This document shows positions 47,440-56,008 of a stretch of 64,000 nucleotides of DNA, piece by piece (position 1 is the stretch's first letter; every line of letters starts with the position of its first letter). The translations under genes and the position numbers were made by a program. The stretch comes from Roseovarius sp. GTDB lineage: Bacteria > Pseudomonadota > Alphaproteobacteria > Rhodobacterales > Rhodobacteraceae. Where the stretch lies: NCBI GenBank assembly GCA_029212365.1, contig JARGOC010000019.1:1-64000 (forward strand), in the 5' to 3' direction. The notes below the pieces were generated by a model. It saw nothing but the letters and a program-made list of their open reading frames with translations, was not told where the DNA came from and made no database searches.

Positions 47440-48126
47440 TCACGCAAGCAGGCGATACCCGCCAGATTCTGTCACCAACAGCCGGGCATTTCCGGGATCA
47501 GGCTCAATTTTCTGACGTAGACGGTAGATATGGGTTTCCAACGTATGTGTCGTAACGCCTGCGTTATATCCCCAAACCTCGTGCAGCAGCACATCGCGCG
47601 CCACCACGCCCTCGGTTGAGCGATAAAGGAACTTAAGAATGTTGGTTTCTTTTTCGGTCAGGCGGATTTTGCGGTCATCTTCCGTCACCAGTATCTTCAT
47701 GGCGGGCTTGAAGGTGTATGGCCCCAACTGAAAAATCGCATCTTCAGATTGCTCATGCTGACGCAATTGCGCGCGGATACGGGCCAACAGCACCGGAAAC
47801 TTGAACGGTTTGGTCACATAGTCATTGGCACCGGCATCAAGGCCCAGAATGGTGTCAGCATCGCCGTCATGGCCGGTCAGCATCATCACCGGGGCTTTCA
47901 CACCTTGTTTGCGCATCAACCGGCACAGCTCGCGCCCATCGGTATCCGGCAGGCCCACATCCAGGATCACCAGGTCATAGATACCATCCTTGACGCGCAG
48001 CATCGCATCAGCACCATTTTCAGCCTCGAACACATCGAAATCTTCGGTCATTACCAATTGTTCGCTCAGTGCTTCGCGCAGATCGAGGTCATCATCCACC
48101 AAAAGAATTTTCTTAAGCTGTGCCAT
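47440..48126 (-). CDS. cenR: OmpR-family response regulator, CenR-like
   Basis: Encodes 228 residues: receiver domain with phospho-acceptor D56 (ILDVGLPDTDG), then a winged helix with LTEKETNILKFLYR and HTLETHIYRLRQKIE. The extensive resemblance to CenR, which governs cell-envelope genes in Caulobacter and Rhodobacter, comes from memory of those sequences and is not proven. No sensor kinase gene is adjacent, as also for CenR. It has its own terminator, and ribA is divergent. Confidence 0.8.
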   Translation of the reverse strand: MAQLKKILLVDDDLDLREALSEQLVMTEDFDVFEAENGADAMLRVKDGIYDLVILDVGLPDTDGRELCRLMRKQGVKAPVMMLTGHDGDADTILGLDAGANDYVTKPFKFPVLLARIRAQLRQHEQSEDAIFQLGPYTFKPAMKILVTEDDRKIRLTEKETNILKFLYRSTEGVVARDVLLHEVWGYNAGVTTHTLETHIYRLRQKIEPDPGNARLLVTESGGYRLLA

Positions 48127-48293
48127 CTGGCCAACATCCTTTTATCATTTGATCTGATCTTGACCTTGATCACAAGAATCTCAAGGTCTGCAACACTCTC
48201 ATCACGGCCAAGTGTTAAAGCACGATCAAATGTTTCACATTATTGCAAAATCCTGTAGAGCATTCAGCGCTGTATACACTGAGAAAGACGTCA

Positions 48294-49385
48294 ATGAGCC
48301 TATCACCTGACATCACCGAGATTCTGGCCCGCGCCCGCGCAGACCTGCGCATGGGTGTTCCCGTGGTATTGCAAAGTGGCGCAACGGCGATGTTGGTGAT
48401 CGCAGCAGAGACACTGAGCGACGCGCGGTTGGCGGATCTGCGCACCCTGCCCGGATCGCCGGTGCTGGCCATCACCGCTCGCCGGGCCGAAACCTTGAAA
48501 GCGCGTGCTTATGACGGTGATCTGGCACGCGTGGTGATCCCTGCGGATGCCGGGCGCGCATGGATCGACAGCATCGCCGATCCGGCGGATGATCTGAACT
48601 CCCCCATGAAAGGCCCGCTAAAAAGCCTGCGCGACGGGTCTGCCAATATGGCGCGCTTGGCAATCCAGCTGACCAAATCCGCACGGTTGTTGCCAGCGGC
48701 TGTGTTGATGGATGTCGCAGACGGCGCCAGCTTTGCGGCGACACACGCCCTGACACATGTGCAAGTGGCAGATGCGGGCGTACAGATGGATGCCGCCTCG
48801 CCGATGCATTCGGTTGTCAGCGCGCGCCTGCCCTTGCAGGTGTCTGAAGCCGGGCGGCTGCATGTTTTTCGCCCCGAAGATGGCGCAGATGAGCATTACG
48901 CCGTCGAAATAGGGCGGCCCAACCGCGAAGAACCTGTGCTGTCCCGCTTGCATTCGGCATGTTTCACCGGCGATTTACTCGGCTCGCTCAAGTGCGATTG
49001 TGGCCCACAGCTGCGTGGCGCACTGGCACAGATGGGCCATGAGGGCGCTGGGATTCTGCTCTATCTCAATCAGGAAGGCCGCGGCATTGGTCTGGCCAAC
49101 AAAATGCGCGCCTACAGCCTGCAAGATCAGGGCTTTGACACGGTTGAGGCCAATCACCGGTTGGGATTTGAGGATGACGAGCGCGATTTCCGCATCGGTG
49201 CTGACATTCTGCGCCGCCTTGGGTTTTCGTCTGTGCGTCTGCTGACCAACAATCCCGCCAAGATCGCCATGATGCAGCAAAACGGTATCGACGTGGCCGA
49301 GCGCGTGCCGCTGAAAGTCGGCGAGAACCACCATAACGTGGACTATCTGGCCACCAAGGCCGCCAAATCGGGACATATGTTGTGA
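48294..49385 (+). CDS. ribA: GTP cyclohydrolase II with extended N-terminus
   Basis: Encodes 363 residues. The C-terminal half is GTP cyclohydrolase II: SRLHSACFTGDLLGSLKCDC holds the zinc Cys and LYLNQEGRGIGL the active site. The first about 150 residues resemble a decayed dihydroxybutanone-phosphate synthase domain but lack its acidic catalytic loop. It opens the GTP ring in the first step of riboflavin synthesis. SoxF and other flavoproteins would draw on this pathway. ttcA follows after 9 bases. Confidence 0.9.
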   Translation: MSLSPDITEILARARADLRMGVPVVLQSGATAMLVIAAETLSDARLADLRTLPGSPVLAITARRAETLKARAYDGDLARVVIPADAGRAWIDSIADPADDLNSPMKGPLKSLRDGSANMARLAIQLTKSARLLPAAVLMDVADGASFAATHALTHVQVADAGVQMDAASPMHSVVSARLPLQVSEAGRLHVFRPEDGADEHYAVEIGRPNREEPVLSRLHSACFTGDLLGSLKCDCGPQLRGALAQMGHEGAGILLYLNQEGRGIGLANKMRAYSLQDQGFDTVEANHRLGFEDDERDFRIGADILRRLGFSSVRLLTNNPAKIAMMQQNGIDVAERVPLKVGENHHNVDYLATKAAKSGHML

Positions 49386-49394
49386 GACCTGCCG

Positions 49395-50246
49395 ATGCTT
49401 GATGATCTTGATGATATTCACCCGCTGTTTCACGGCGCGCCCAAAACCACCGAATTCAAAAAACTGCGCAAACGCATTGTGAAATACGTCCGAGAGGCGG
49501 TGGATCAATACGGCATGATTGAACGTGATGCCCGCTGGCTGGTCTGCCTGTCGGGCGGCAAGGACAGCTATACCCTGCTGGCCATTCTGCACGAGCTGAA
49601 ATGGCGCGGCATGCTGCCGGTAGACATCCTGGCGTGTAATCTGGATCAGGGGCAACCGGGGTTTCCGGCCACGGTGCTGCCGGAGTTTCTGGAGAAAATG
49701 GGCGTGCCCCACCGGATTGAATATCAGGATACCTATTCCATCGTCATGGACAAAATCCCACAGGGGCGCACGTTTTGCGCGCTGTGTTCGCGGCTGCGGC
49801 GTGGCAACCTCTATCGTATTGCCCGCGAAGAGGGATGTTCAGCCGTTGTGCTGGGCCATCACCGTGACGACATTCTGGAAACCTTTTTCATGAACCTCTT
49901 TCACGGCGGGCGCTTGGCCACGATGCCGGCCAAGCTGGTCAATGAGGAGGGAGATTTGTTTGTGTATCGCCCTCTTGCCCATGTTGCCGAGGCCGATTGT
50001 GAGAAGTTTGCGCGCGCGATGAACTATCCCATTATCCCTTGTGATCTGTGCGGATCCCAAGACGGCTTGCAACGTCAACAGGTCAAACAGATTCTTGATG
50101 GTTGGGAAGCCAACGCACCGGGGCGCAGGCAGGTGATGTTTCGCTCCCTGATGAATGTGCGCCCATCCCACCTGATGGACCCCAAGCTGTTTGATTTCGC
50201 GGGGCTGATGCGAGACATGGCCGATCAGGGCGACACACAAGATTAA
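49395..50246 (+). CDS. ttcA: tRNA 2-thiocytidine synthetase
   Basis: Encodes 283 residues. The ATP-binding SGGKDS is at 53-58 and the cysteine pair CALC (128-131) is as in TtcA; a further CDLC occurs at 216-219, and these can bind an Fe-S cluster. It inserts sulfur at cytidine 32 of tRNA. The neighbouring sox genes are not required for this function. Confidence 0.94.
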   Translation: MLDDLDDIHPLFHGAPKTTEFKKLRKRIVKYVREAVDQYGMIERDARWLVCLSGGKDSYTLLAILHELKWRGMLPVDILACNLDQGQPGFPATVLPEFLEKMGVPHRIEYQDTYSIVMDKIPQGRTFCALCSRLRRGNLYRIAREEGCSAVVLGHHRDDILETFFMNLFHGGRLATMPAKLVNEEGDLFVYRPLAHVAEADCEKFARAMNYPIIPCDLCGSQDGLQRQQVKQILDGWEANAPGRRQVMFRSLMNVRPSHLMDPKLFDFAGLMRDMADQGDTQD

Positions 50247-50306
50247 CCTTGCAAATCTGTTGGGCTACCGTTCATATTCAAACATATGAATAAGAAAGGC
50301 AGCGCA

Positions 50307-51221
50307 ATGATCACGCGACGATCTACCCTGGCGGGGCTTGGCTCTTTGGGGCTGGTGGGGGGCATGATCCCGGTCTTGGCGCGGGCAGAGGTTGATCTGG
50401 GTGATATCAGTGTCACCACGCTCAGCGATGGGCATCTTGTGATGCCGGGTGCCTTTTTCTTTGATGGCCTGCCACAAGATGAGGTCATGGCAATTCTGGC
50501 ACAGCACAACCTGCCAACTGACCAACTGAAGCCGCCGTGCAATGTCACCATGGTGCAGGATAGCGACAAAACAATCCTGTTTGATGTCGGCTCTGGCCCG
50601 GCGTTTATGCCAACAGCTGGTTCCTTGCTGGACAGTCTGGAGGCGGCCGGTGTCGCCCCCGAGGACGTGACCCATGTGGTGTTCACCCACGCGCACCCCG
50701 ATCACCTGTGGGGGGTGCTGGATGACTTTGACGATCCGGTATTTCCTGAGGCGCAGTACATGATGGGTCAGGCAGAGTGGGACTATTGGAGCGATCCTGA
50801 CACAGTGAACGCCATTGGCGAGGCGCGTGCGTCATTTGCCGCGGGTGCGGCCCGTCGGCTTGGGGCCATTGAGGACCGCTGCACCATGTTTCAGGATGGT
50901 CAGGAAGTTTTGCCCGGTATTCTGGCCCATGCCAGCTTTGGCCACACACCAGGGCATATGTCGTTTGAGGTTCGCGGTGGCACCCAATCCCTGATGGTGA
51001 TCGGAGATGCCATCGGCAACGCACATGTGGCCATGGAGCGGCCCGAATGGCCCAGCGGGGCAGATCAGGATACCGATCTTGGGGCCACAACCCGCACGCG
51101 GCTGCTGGATCAGATGGCGCAGGATCAGATGCTTGTGATCGGCTTTCATCTGCCGGATGGCGGCATTGGCCGGGTGGAACGTGCCGATACCAATTATCGC
51201 TTTGTACCGGAGGGAATGTGA
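50307..51221 (+). CDS. Exported MBL-fold metallohydrolase
   Basis: Encodes 304 residues from the ATG at 50307, which has AAAGG upstream; an ATG 21 bases earlier does not. A twin-arginine-like leader (TRRSTLAGLGSLGLVGG) suggests export by Tat. The canonical zinc motif THAHPDHLWG (H128, H130, D132, H133) is intact, as are GHTPGH and a later GFHLP. Position near the sox genes suggests a role like SoxG or SoxH, the MBL proteins of Paracoccus sox loci, but sequence alone cannot prove it. Stop and next start share one base. Confidence 0.82.
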   Translation: MITRRSTLAGLGSLGLVGGMIPVLARAEVDLGDISVTTLSDGHLVMPGAFFFDGLPQDEVMAILAQHNLPTDQLKPPCNVTMVQDSDKTILFDVGSGPAFMPTAGSLLDSLEAAGVAPEDVTHVVFTHAHPDHLWGVLDDFDDPVFPEAQYMMGQAEWDYWSDPDTVNAIGEARASFAAGAARRLGAIEDRCTMFQDGQEVLPGILAHASFGHTPGHMSFEVRGGTQSLMVIGDAIGNAHVAMERPEWPSGADQDTDLGATTRTRLLDQMAQDQMLVIGFHLPDGGIGRVERADTNYRFVPEGM

Positions 51222-52162
51222 TGCGCTGGATAGCTGCTTGGATTGCATTGGCAGGCGTTGCGCATGCCAGTGAAGATATCGCCGATAAATACCCCGGATC
51301 ACTGCTCTATGACGAACCAGTCGAAGTGATCCCCGGCGTATTCTCGGCCATCGGCGCCAGCTCTCCTCCAACCTATGAGAACGCAGGCCATAACAATAAC
51401 CTCAGCTTTATCGTCACCGGCGATGGTGTGGTGGTGATCAATGGCGGCGCGGCCTATGGGCTGGCCAAGGCTCTGCATGACGAAATCAAAGTGATCACAG
51501 ATCAGCCGGTGAAACTGGTGTTTGATGAAAACGGTCAGGGCCATGCCATGCTGGGCAACTCGTATTGGGCCGAACAAGGGGTGCCGATTGTGGCCCACAC
51601 CGACGCCGCCGAAGAATTTGAAACCTATGGCGGAACAATCCTTGAGGGGATGAAACGCTATAACCGCGACCGCGCGCAAGGTACTTTCGTGCAAGGCCCG
51701 ACCGAGACATTCGAGGATGAATATATCGTCGATATGGGGGATTTCCATATCGAAGCGCGCCATCTTGGCCCGGCACACAGCCCCGGCGATATCGTAATCT
51801 GGCTGCCAGAACAAAGCCTGGTCATTTCAGGCGATATGGCATTTCACGAACGTTTGCTGCCCATTTTCGAAGACACGTTGACCGCCGATTGGCTGGTCAC
51901 TTGGGATACCGAGTTTGAGGCACTGAATGCCACCTATGTCATCCCCGGCCACGGCCACCCGACCAACATGGCGCAGGTGCGCCGCTATACGCGGGATTAC
52001 CTGATCTATCTGCGCGCCAAGATCGGCGCACATCTGGAGGCGGGCGGCGATTTGGCGGATGCCTATTATGTTGACCAGACGCCCTATGCGCATCTGGATA
52101 CCTACGAGGAACTGGCCACCAAAAACGCAGGCCGCGTCTATGAGCAGATGGAATTTGAATAA
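51221..52162 (+). CDS. Exported MBL-fold protein with an altered metal motif
   Basis: Encodes 313 residues with a signal peptide (about 1-16). The fold is metallo-beta-lactamase-like: later ligands remain in AHTDA, LGPAHSPGD, ISGDMAFHE and PGHGHP. The main HxHxDH motif is rewritten as E103-N-G105-Q-G107-H108, so only the last His is kept. One metal site is therefore lost or rebuilt. Its ATG overlaps the stop of the intact MBL gene (TGATG), so the two are made together and may pair. Function unknown; SoxH-like is one possibility. Confidence 0.78.
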   Translation: MRWIAAWIALAGVAHASEDIADKYPGSLLYDEPVEVIPGVFSAIGASSPPTYENAGHNNNLSFIVTGDGVVVINGGAAYGLAKALHDEIKVITDQPVKLVFDENGQGHAMLGNSYWAEQGVPIVAHTDAAEEFETYGGTILEGMKRYNRDRAQGTFVQGPTETFEDEYIVDMGDFHIEARHLGPAHSPGDIVIWLPEQSLVISGDMAFHERLLPIFEDTLTADWLVTWDTEFEALNATYVIPGHGHPTNMAQVRRYTRDYLIYLRAKIGAHLEAGGDLADAYYVDQTPYAHLDTYEELATKNAGRVYEQMEFE

Positions 52163-52194
52163 CGGTGCTTGCGCCACAACCGAAGGAAAAACAC

Positions 52195-52389
52195 ATGAAC
52201 ATATCACGAAACATGGGAAGCTTGGACCGCGCAGTGCGCTTTGCTGTGGGCGCTTTGCTGATCGTACTGACCCTGACGGGCAATATTGGTGTCTGGGGCT
52301 GGCTAGGGCTGGTGCTTGTGGGCACGGCATTTATCAACTTTTGCCCGATCTACCAGATCTTGGGGCTGAAAACCTGTCAGGATTGCTGA
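52195..52389 (+). CDS. DUF2892 inner-membrane protein with terminal CxxC
   Basis: Encodes 64 residues: NMGSLDRAVRFAVGALL is the DUF2892 signature, with two membrane segments (about 17-30 and 33-50). The Cys C50 lies near the second segment and the protein ends in CQDC (C61, C64). DUF2892 modules are often linked to rhodaneses and sulfur transport. AAGGAA precedes the ATG at 52195. It ends 6 bases from the convergent SoxT-like gene. Confidence 0.85.
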   Translation: MNISRNMGSLDRAVRFAVGALLIVLTLTGNIGVWGWLGLVLVGTAFINFCPIYQILGLKTCQDC

Positions 52390-52395
52390 GCATTT

Positions 52396-53463
52396 TTAGC
52401 GTGCAGCGGGGCGCAGGTATCTGAGCCTGCTCAGCAAAACATGCGTCCCCATCGCCCCCACCCACATACAAAATACCGCCACCCAGGCTGTCAGTGCAAA
52501 GATAGACCCACCGGACATGCCCGCCCCGACGGCGCATCCCCCCGCCAGCATACTGCCAAATCCCATCAGACACGCACCAATCAGATAGTGCTCCATCGGT
52601 GTGTCTGGGCCAAAGCGTTCAATCTTTATCTCTCGGGTAAGAAGCGCCATAAATCCGGCCCCAATGAACACCCCCGGCACCAGCCCGATACCAAAGCTCA
52701 GCGGCAAGGATGCTGTGTTGACCAACCCCATCAGAGTGTCAGTGGAAGGCCCGGTGAATGTGACAGAGGATATCTGGACCGGCTCAAATGAGGCCTGCGC
52801 GATGATGTAGGTGGCAAGCCAGCCCAACCCAACGGCCAGCCCCACCCCCGATGCAGCCACCAACTGACTAAGGGGCAGCCCCGCGCGCCGGGACAAGAAG
52901 AACACCAAACTTATTGCCAGCAAGGCAAGACCGGCCACAAAGACCGGTGGCACCCCCCACAAAACCAACAGGTTGCGCGTATCCCCCCCCGGAACCAGCC
53001 AAAGGCCGGCCAGCCCTTCACGCACAGGCATCAACGCCCCGCGCAAGGACGACTGTGCCACCAACGTCAAAACCAGCCCCGTTACAATCGCGCGCAAATT
53101 GCCGGTGGCTGACAAGATCAACAACCGGCTGGCACAACCGCGCGCCAGGATCATACCGCAGCCAAACATCAGCCCACCAATGATGGCGCCGGACAGGCTG
53201 CCGGTACTGGCCAGAGGGCGCGCCTCAGACACATCCAATAGGCCCGCCGTCACCAGCGCCTGCACCGAAAACACCGCCGCACCAAAGGCTATCAACCAGA
53301 TGAACAGACGTGGGCCAAACACCCCCTCTGACAGCTCAACCGTAGCAGCACGCAGGCAAAACCGTGAGTGCTGTGCGGACATGCCAAAGAGGACACCCAC
53401 CAGCGCCCCGGCCAGCGCCAGAGTGGTTTCATCCCCCAAAGTATCCAGCACGTATTCCAGCAT
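52396..53463 (-). CDS. YeeE/YedE-family sulfur permease (SoxT-like)
   Basis: Encodes 355 residues with about nine membrane segments. The cysteine motifs of the YeeE/TsuA family are present: SRFCLRAA near 34-40, GCGMILARGCASR and GGCAVGAGMSGGS. TsuA moves thiosulfate; the related SoxT is encoded in sox loci. It lies 30 bases after the DUF302 gene at the end of the sox run, so probably carries sulfur compounds to or from that system. Confidence 0.87.
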   Translation of the reverse strand: MLEYVLDTLGDETTLALAGALVGVLFGMSAQHSRFCLRAATVELSEGVFGPRLFIWLIAFGAAVFSVQALVTAGLLDVSEARPLASTGSLSGAIIGGLMFGCGMILARGCASRLLILSATGNLRAIVTGLVLTLVAQSSLRGALMPVREGLAGLWLVPGGDTRNLLVLWGVPPVFVAGLALLAISLVFFLSRRAGLPLSQLVAASGVGLAVGLGWLATYIIAQASFEPVQISSVTFTGPSTDTLMGLVNTASLPLSFGIGLVPGVFIGAGFMALLTREIKIERFGPDTPMEHYLIGACLMGFGSMLAGGCAVGAGMSGGSIFALTAWVAVFCMWVGAMGTHVLLSRLRYLRPAAR

Positions 53464-53493
53464 GCAACGCTCCTGGTGGCACGAGACAGATGG

Positions 53494-53925
53494 TTATTCC
53501 ATCGCCTCTTGCACGATGGAGGCCAGCAATGTCTGGACCTCTTGCATGGGGCCATCGGGATAGGTCCGGTGGCCAATTTTGACGTCGCCCTCCTGATCAG
53601 TCACGAAGATGCCATACGGGCAATGCGCGATGTTCATCGCATCTGCCTCCATCACTTTGCGTGACACCACAGCGGAACAGAACAAAAAGACATCAGCGGC
53701 GTCAAACAGCTTGGTATCGCTGCCGACATCGGCACCGGTACGCGCCAGCATTTCGCCCACATGACTAACGTAATCAATCACCAGCCCCCGCCCGACAATA
53801 GCGCTTTCCACGGCAAAGGTGGCGTCCTCAAAACTTCCGTCAAATGCGTGGGTTTGATGTGTGTCCTGCGCGGCCAACGGTGCCGCAGCAAAGGCCATTA
53901 ACCCCGCCACAATAAGTGCTTTCAT
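53494..53925 (-). CDS. DUF302 exported protein
   Basis: Encodes 143 residues from the ATG at 53925 with GAGGAG upstream. A signal peptide (about 1-19) precedes a DUF302-type domain; Cys are in FLFCSAVV and IAHCPYG. DUF302 proteins are found beside sulfur and copper genes and their biochemical role is open. It follows soxF after a strong hairpin (53971-53999), so may be partly uncoupled from it. Confidence 0.8.
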   Translation of the reverse strand: MKALIVAGLMAFAAAPLAAQDTHQTHAFDGSFEDATFAVESAIVGRGLVIDYVSHVGEMLARTGADVGSDTKLFDAADVFLFCSAVVSRKVMEADAMNIAHCPYGIFVTDQEGDVKIGHRTYPDGPMQEVQTLLASIVQEAME

Positions 53926-53970
53926 GATGATTTCTCCTCTCATGATGTGCAGTCTGGCAGGGAATTCGGC

Positions 53971-53999
53971 GGCGGGCCATGATCTGGATCAGGCCCGCC
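53971..53999 (-). other. Strong hairpin after soxF
   Basis: GGCGGGCC plus TGATC pairs with GATCA plus GGCCCGCC: 13 base pairs with one bulged base and a 2-base loop. No T-run follows on the minus strand. It sits 11 bases after the soxF stop. It may protect the upstream sox mRNA from exonucleases or reduce read-through to the DUF302 gene. Confidence 0.6.
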
Positions 54000-54010
54000 A
54001 CGTCTTTGGG

Positions 54011-55279
54011 TCAGCCAAACATGTCCGACGTGATCCCTGCATACCAGCCTTCAGATTCCTCAAAAGTGGCCTTGCGCAGATCGCCGCTTTCTCCGGTTTG
54101 CGAAATAAAGCCGTCAACCTTGGCAATTTTTTCGTCCGTGGCCTCATAGGTTGCGCCAACTTTCACACCATCATCAGTGCCAATCAACGACCAGCAAGTG
54201 TTTGAGAATTTGGCCGGGAACACTTTGGATCCCGTCAGCGCACCGCGCACCGCATTGGCGCAAACCTTGGCCTGAGAATTGGCCGAATAGCCGGATTTTG
54301 GCATGTCGCCCTGTTGGCAGGCATCCCCCAGAACATAGACATCGCCGTCAGCTTTGGTGCTCATGTCCGCGCCATTCACCGGTGCCCAGTTGCCATCTGT
54401 AACGCCTGCAATCTCGGCGATACGGCCCGCCTTCATGGCCGGAATGACATTGCAGACATCCACAGCAGTTTCTTCGCCGTCAATGGTCAGGGTCATGGCA
54501 TCTGGATCAACTGAAACATTGGCGCCGCCAAAATCCTCACCGATCCAGTCGATCATGCCCTCATAGTGATTTGCCCACCCTTCCTGAAACAGGCTCATCT
54601 TTGAGAATTTGGGCTTGGGATCAGCTACGATGATCTTGGCTGTGGGGTTGGTGTTTTTCAGCACATGCGCCACCATCGAAACCCGCTCATAGGGGCCGGG
54701 GGGGCAGCGGAAAGGGTTTGGCGGCGCGACCATAGCAAAGGTGCCGCCTTGCGGCATCGCCGCGATCTGTGCTTTCAGAAGTTCAGATTGCGATCCGGCC
54801 TTATACGCATGTGGCATGGCGTTTTGTGCCGCCACACTCCAGCCCTCAACAGCGCCATCAACAAAATCAATGCCGGGGCTGAGGATCAACTTGTCATAGG
54901 GCAGTTGCGCCCCGCCAGCCAAGGTGACGGTTTTTGCATCCCGGTCCACATCCACGGCCCAATCATGCACAACATTGATGCCGTATTTTGCGGCAAGCGT
55001 GCCATAGGTGTGGCCAATGTCATCCAGCTCTTTGAAGCCGCCCAAATAGAGATTGGAGAAAAAGCAGGTGAAATACACACGAGAAGGTTCAACCAGCGTG
55101 ACGTTGACAGCACCTTTGCTGTCTTTTGCAATATAGCGTGCAGCGGTCGCACCGCCTGCCCCGCCACCAATCACAACGACCCGAGGTTTATCATGGCCGT
55201 CTGCCAGCACCGCTGGCGCGTGGATGGCCGCGGCTGCGGCGGCTCCGGTTCCTAGAAACGCGCGTCTATTCAGTTTCAT
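54011..55279 (-). CDS. soxF: SoxF, flavocytochrome c sulfide dehydrogenase flavoprotein
   Basis: Encodes 422 residues. A Tat leader (NRRAFLGTGAAAAA) is followed by the FAD motif VVIGGGAGGATAARY near 35-50. The redox cysteine pair expected in this family is visible in FRCPPGPYER and NTCWSLIG, and VYVLGDACQQGDMP is the second FAD contact. It oxidises sulfide in the periplasm and passes electrons to the SoxE cytochrome. Last of the classical sox genes in this run. Confidence 0.94.
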   Translation of the reverse strand: MKLNRRAFLGTGAAAAAAIHAPAVLADGHDKPRVVVIGGGAGGATAARYIAKDSKGAVNVTLVEPSRVYFTCFFSNLYLGGFKELDDIGHTYGTLAAKYGINVVHDWAVDVDRDAKTVTLAGGAQLPYDKLILSPGIDFVDGAVEGWSVAAQNAMPHAYKAGSQSELLKAQIAAMPQGGTFAMVAPPNPFRCPPGPYERVSMVAHVLKNTNPTAKIIVADPKPKFSKMSLFQEGWANHYEGMIDWIGEDFGGANVSVDPDAMTLTIDGEETAVDVCNVIPAMKAGRIAEIAGVTDGNWAPVNGADMSTKADGDVYVLGDACQQGDMPKSGYSANSQAKVCANAVRGALTGSKVFPAKFSNTCWSLIGTDDGVKVGATYEATDEKIAKVDGFISQTGESGDLRKATFEESEGWYAGITSDMFG

Positions 55280-55303
55280 GTTCTCTCTCCCTTGTTGTGT
55301 TTC

Positions 55304-56005
55304 TTATTGTAGATCCTTGAAATAGGCTGCCAGAGCGGCAATCTCCTCGTCTGAGAGGCGCCCTGCCATCATCTGCATCACCGGATGCGGACGTAGTTTA
55401 CGTTTGTAGGCATGCATGGCGATCACAAAATCCTCTTCCGGCCAAAGAGTGATCGAGGGAATGCCCTCTGCACTGCCATCAGATTGGTGGCACGTCAGGC
55501 ATTCGCTTGAAAGATATTCGCCATAATCGGGGTCTCCTTTCAGCGCCAGGATCACCGGATCAATATCATGGTCGGTGGCATGTGCGGTGGGTTCCGCTTC
55601 GGGAACATCTGATGGGTTGTCGGAATGTGTCCTCAGATAGGCCAACAGATTGGCCCGTTCAGTGGCATCTTTCATCCCCCGAAAGCTCATCCGGGTTTTG
55701 GACACCAAAGTACGGGGTTTTTCGATATAGGCGTCCAAAGTCCTCTCGGTCCAGACAAGCCCGTCTGCCCCGGCACGTTGCATGGATTTCGAATAAGAAA
55801 ACCCTTCATGTGCCGCTGCATTGCGCCCGTACACACCGTTCAAATGCGGGCCGATCCGGTCTTTCGCACCGGCTCCGATCTCGTGACAGCCTTTGCATTT
55901 GGCAAACAGTTTTTTGCCTGCCTCTGCATCCCCAACCGCCTCGGCGCTGCCAAGCGACGCCAAAGAACACCAGATCATCGCCAAAGCAAGGGATGCTGTT
56001 CGCAT
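55304..56005 (-). CDS. soxE: SoxE, dihaem cytochrome c
   Basis: Encodes 233 residues. A signal peptide (about 1-22) is followed by two class I cytochrome domains with CKGCH (37-41) and CLTCH (169-173), each with a downstream Met. The N-terminal domain is strikingly like the C-terminal cytochrome domain of SoxD, next upstream. SoxE is the partner of SoxF. Three bases separate it from the soxD stop. Confidence 0.9.
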   Translation of the reverse strand: MRTASLALAMIWCSLASLGSAEAVGDAEAGKKLFAKCKGCHEIGAGAKDRIGPHLNGVYGRNAAAHEGFSYSKSMQRAGADGLVWTERTLDAYIEKPRTLVSKTRMSFRGMKDATERANLLAYLRTHSDNPSDVPEAEPTAHATDHDIDPVILALKGDPDYGEYLSSECLTCHQSDGSAEGIPSITLWPEEDFVIAMHAYKRKLRPHPVMQMMAGRLSDEEIAALAAYFKDLQ

Positions 56006-56008
56006 GGC

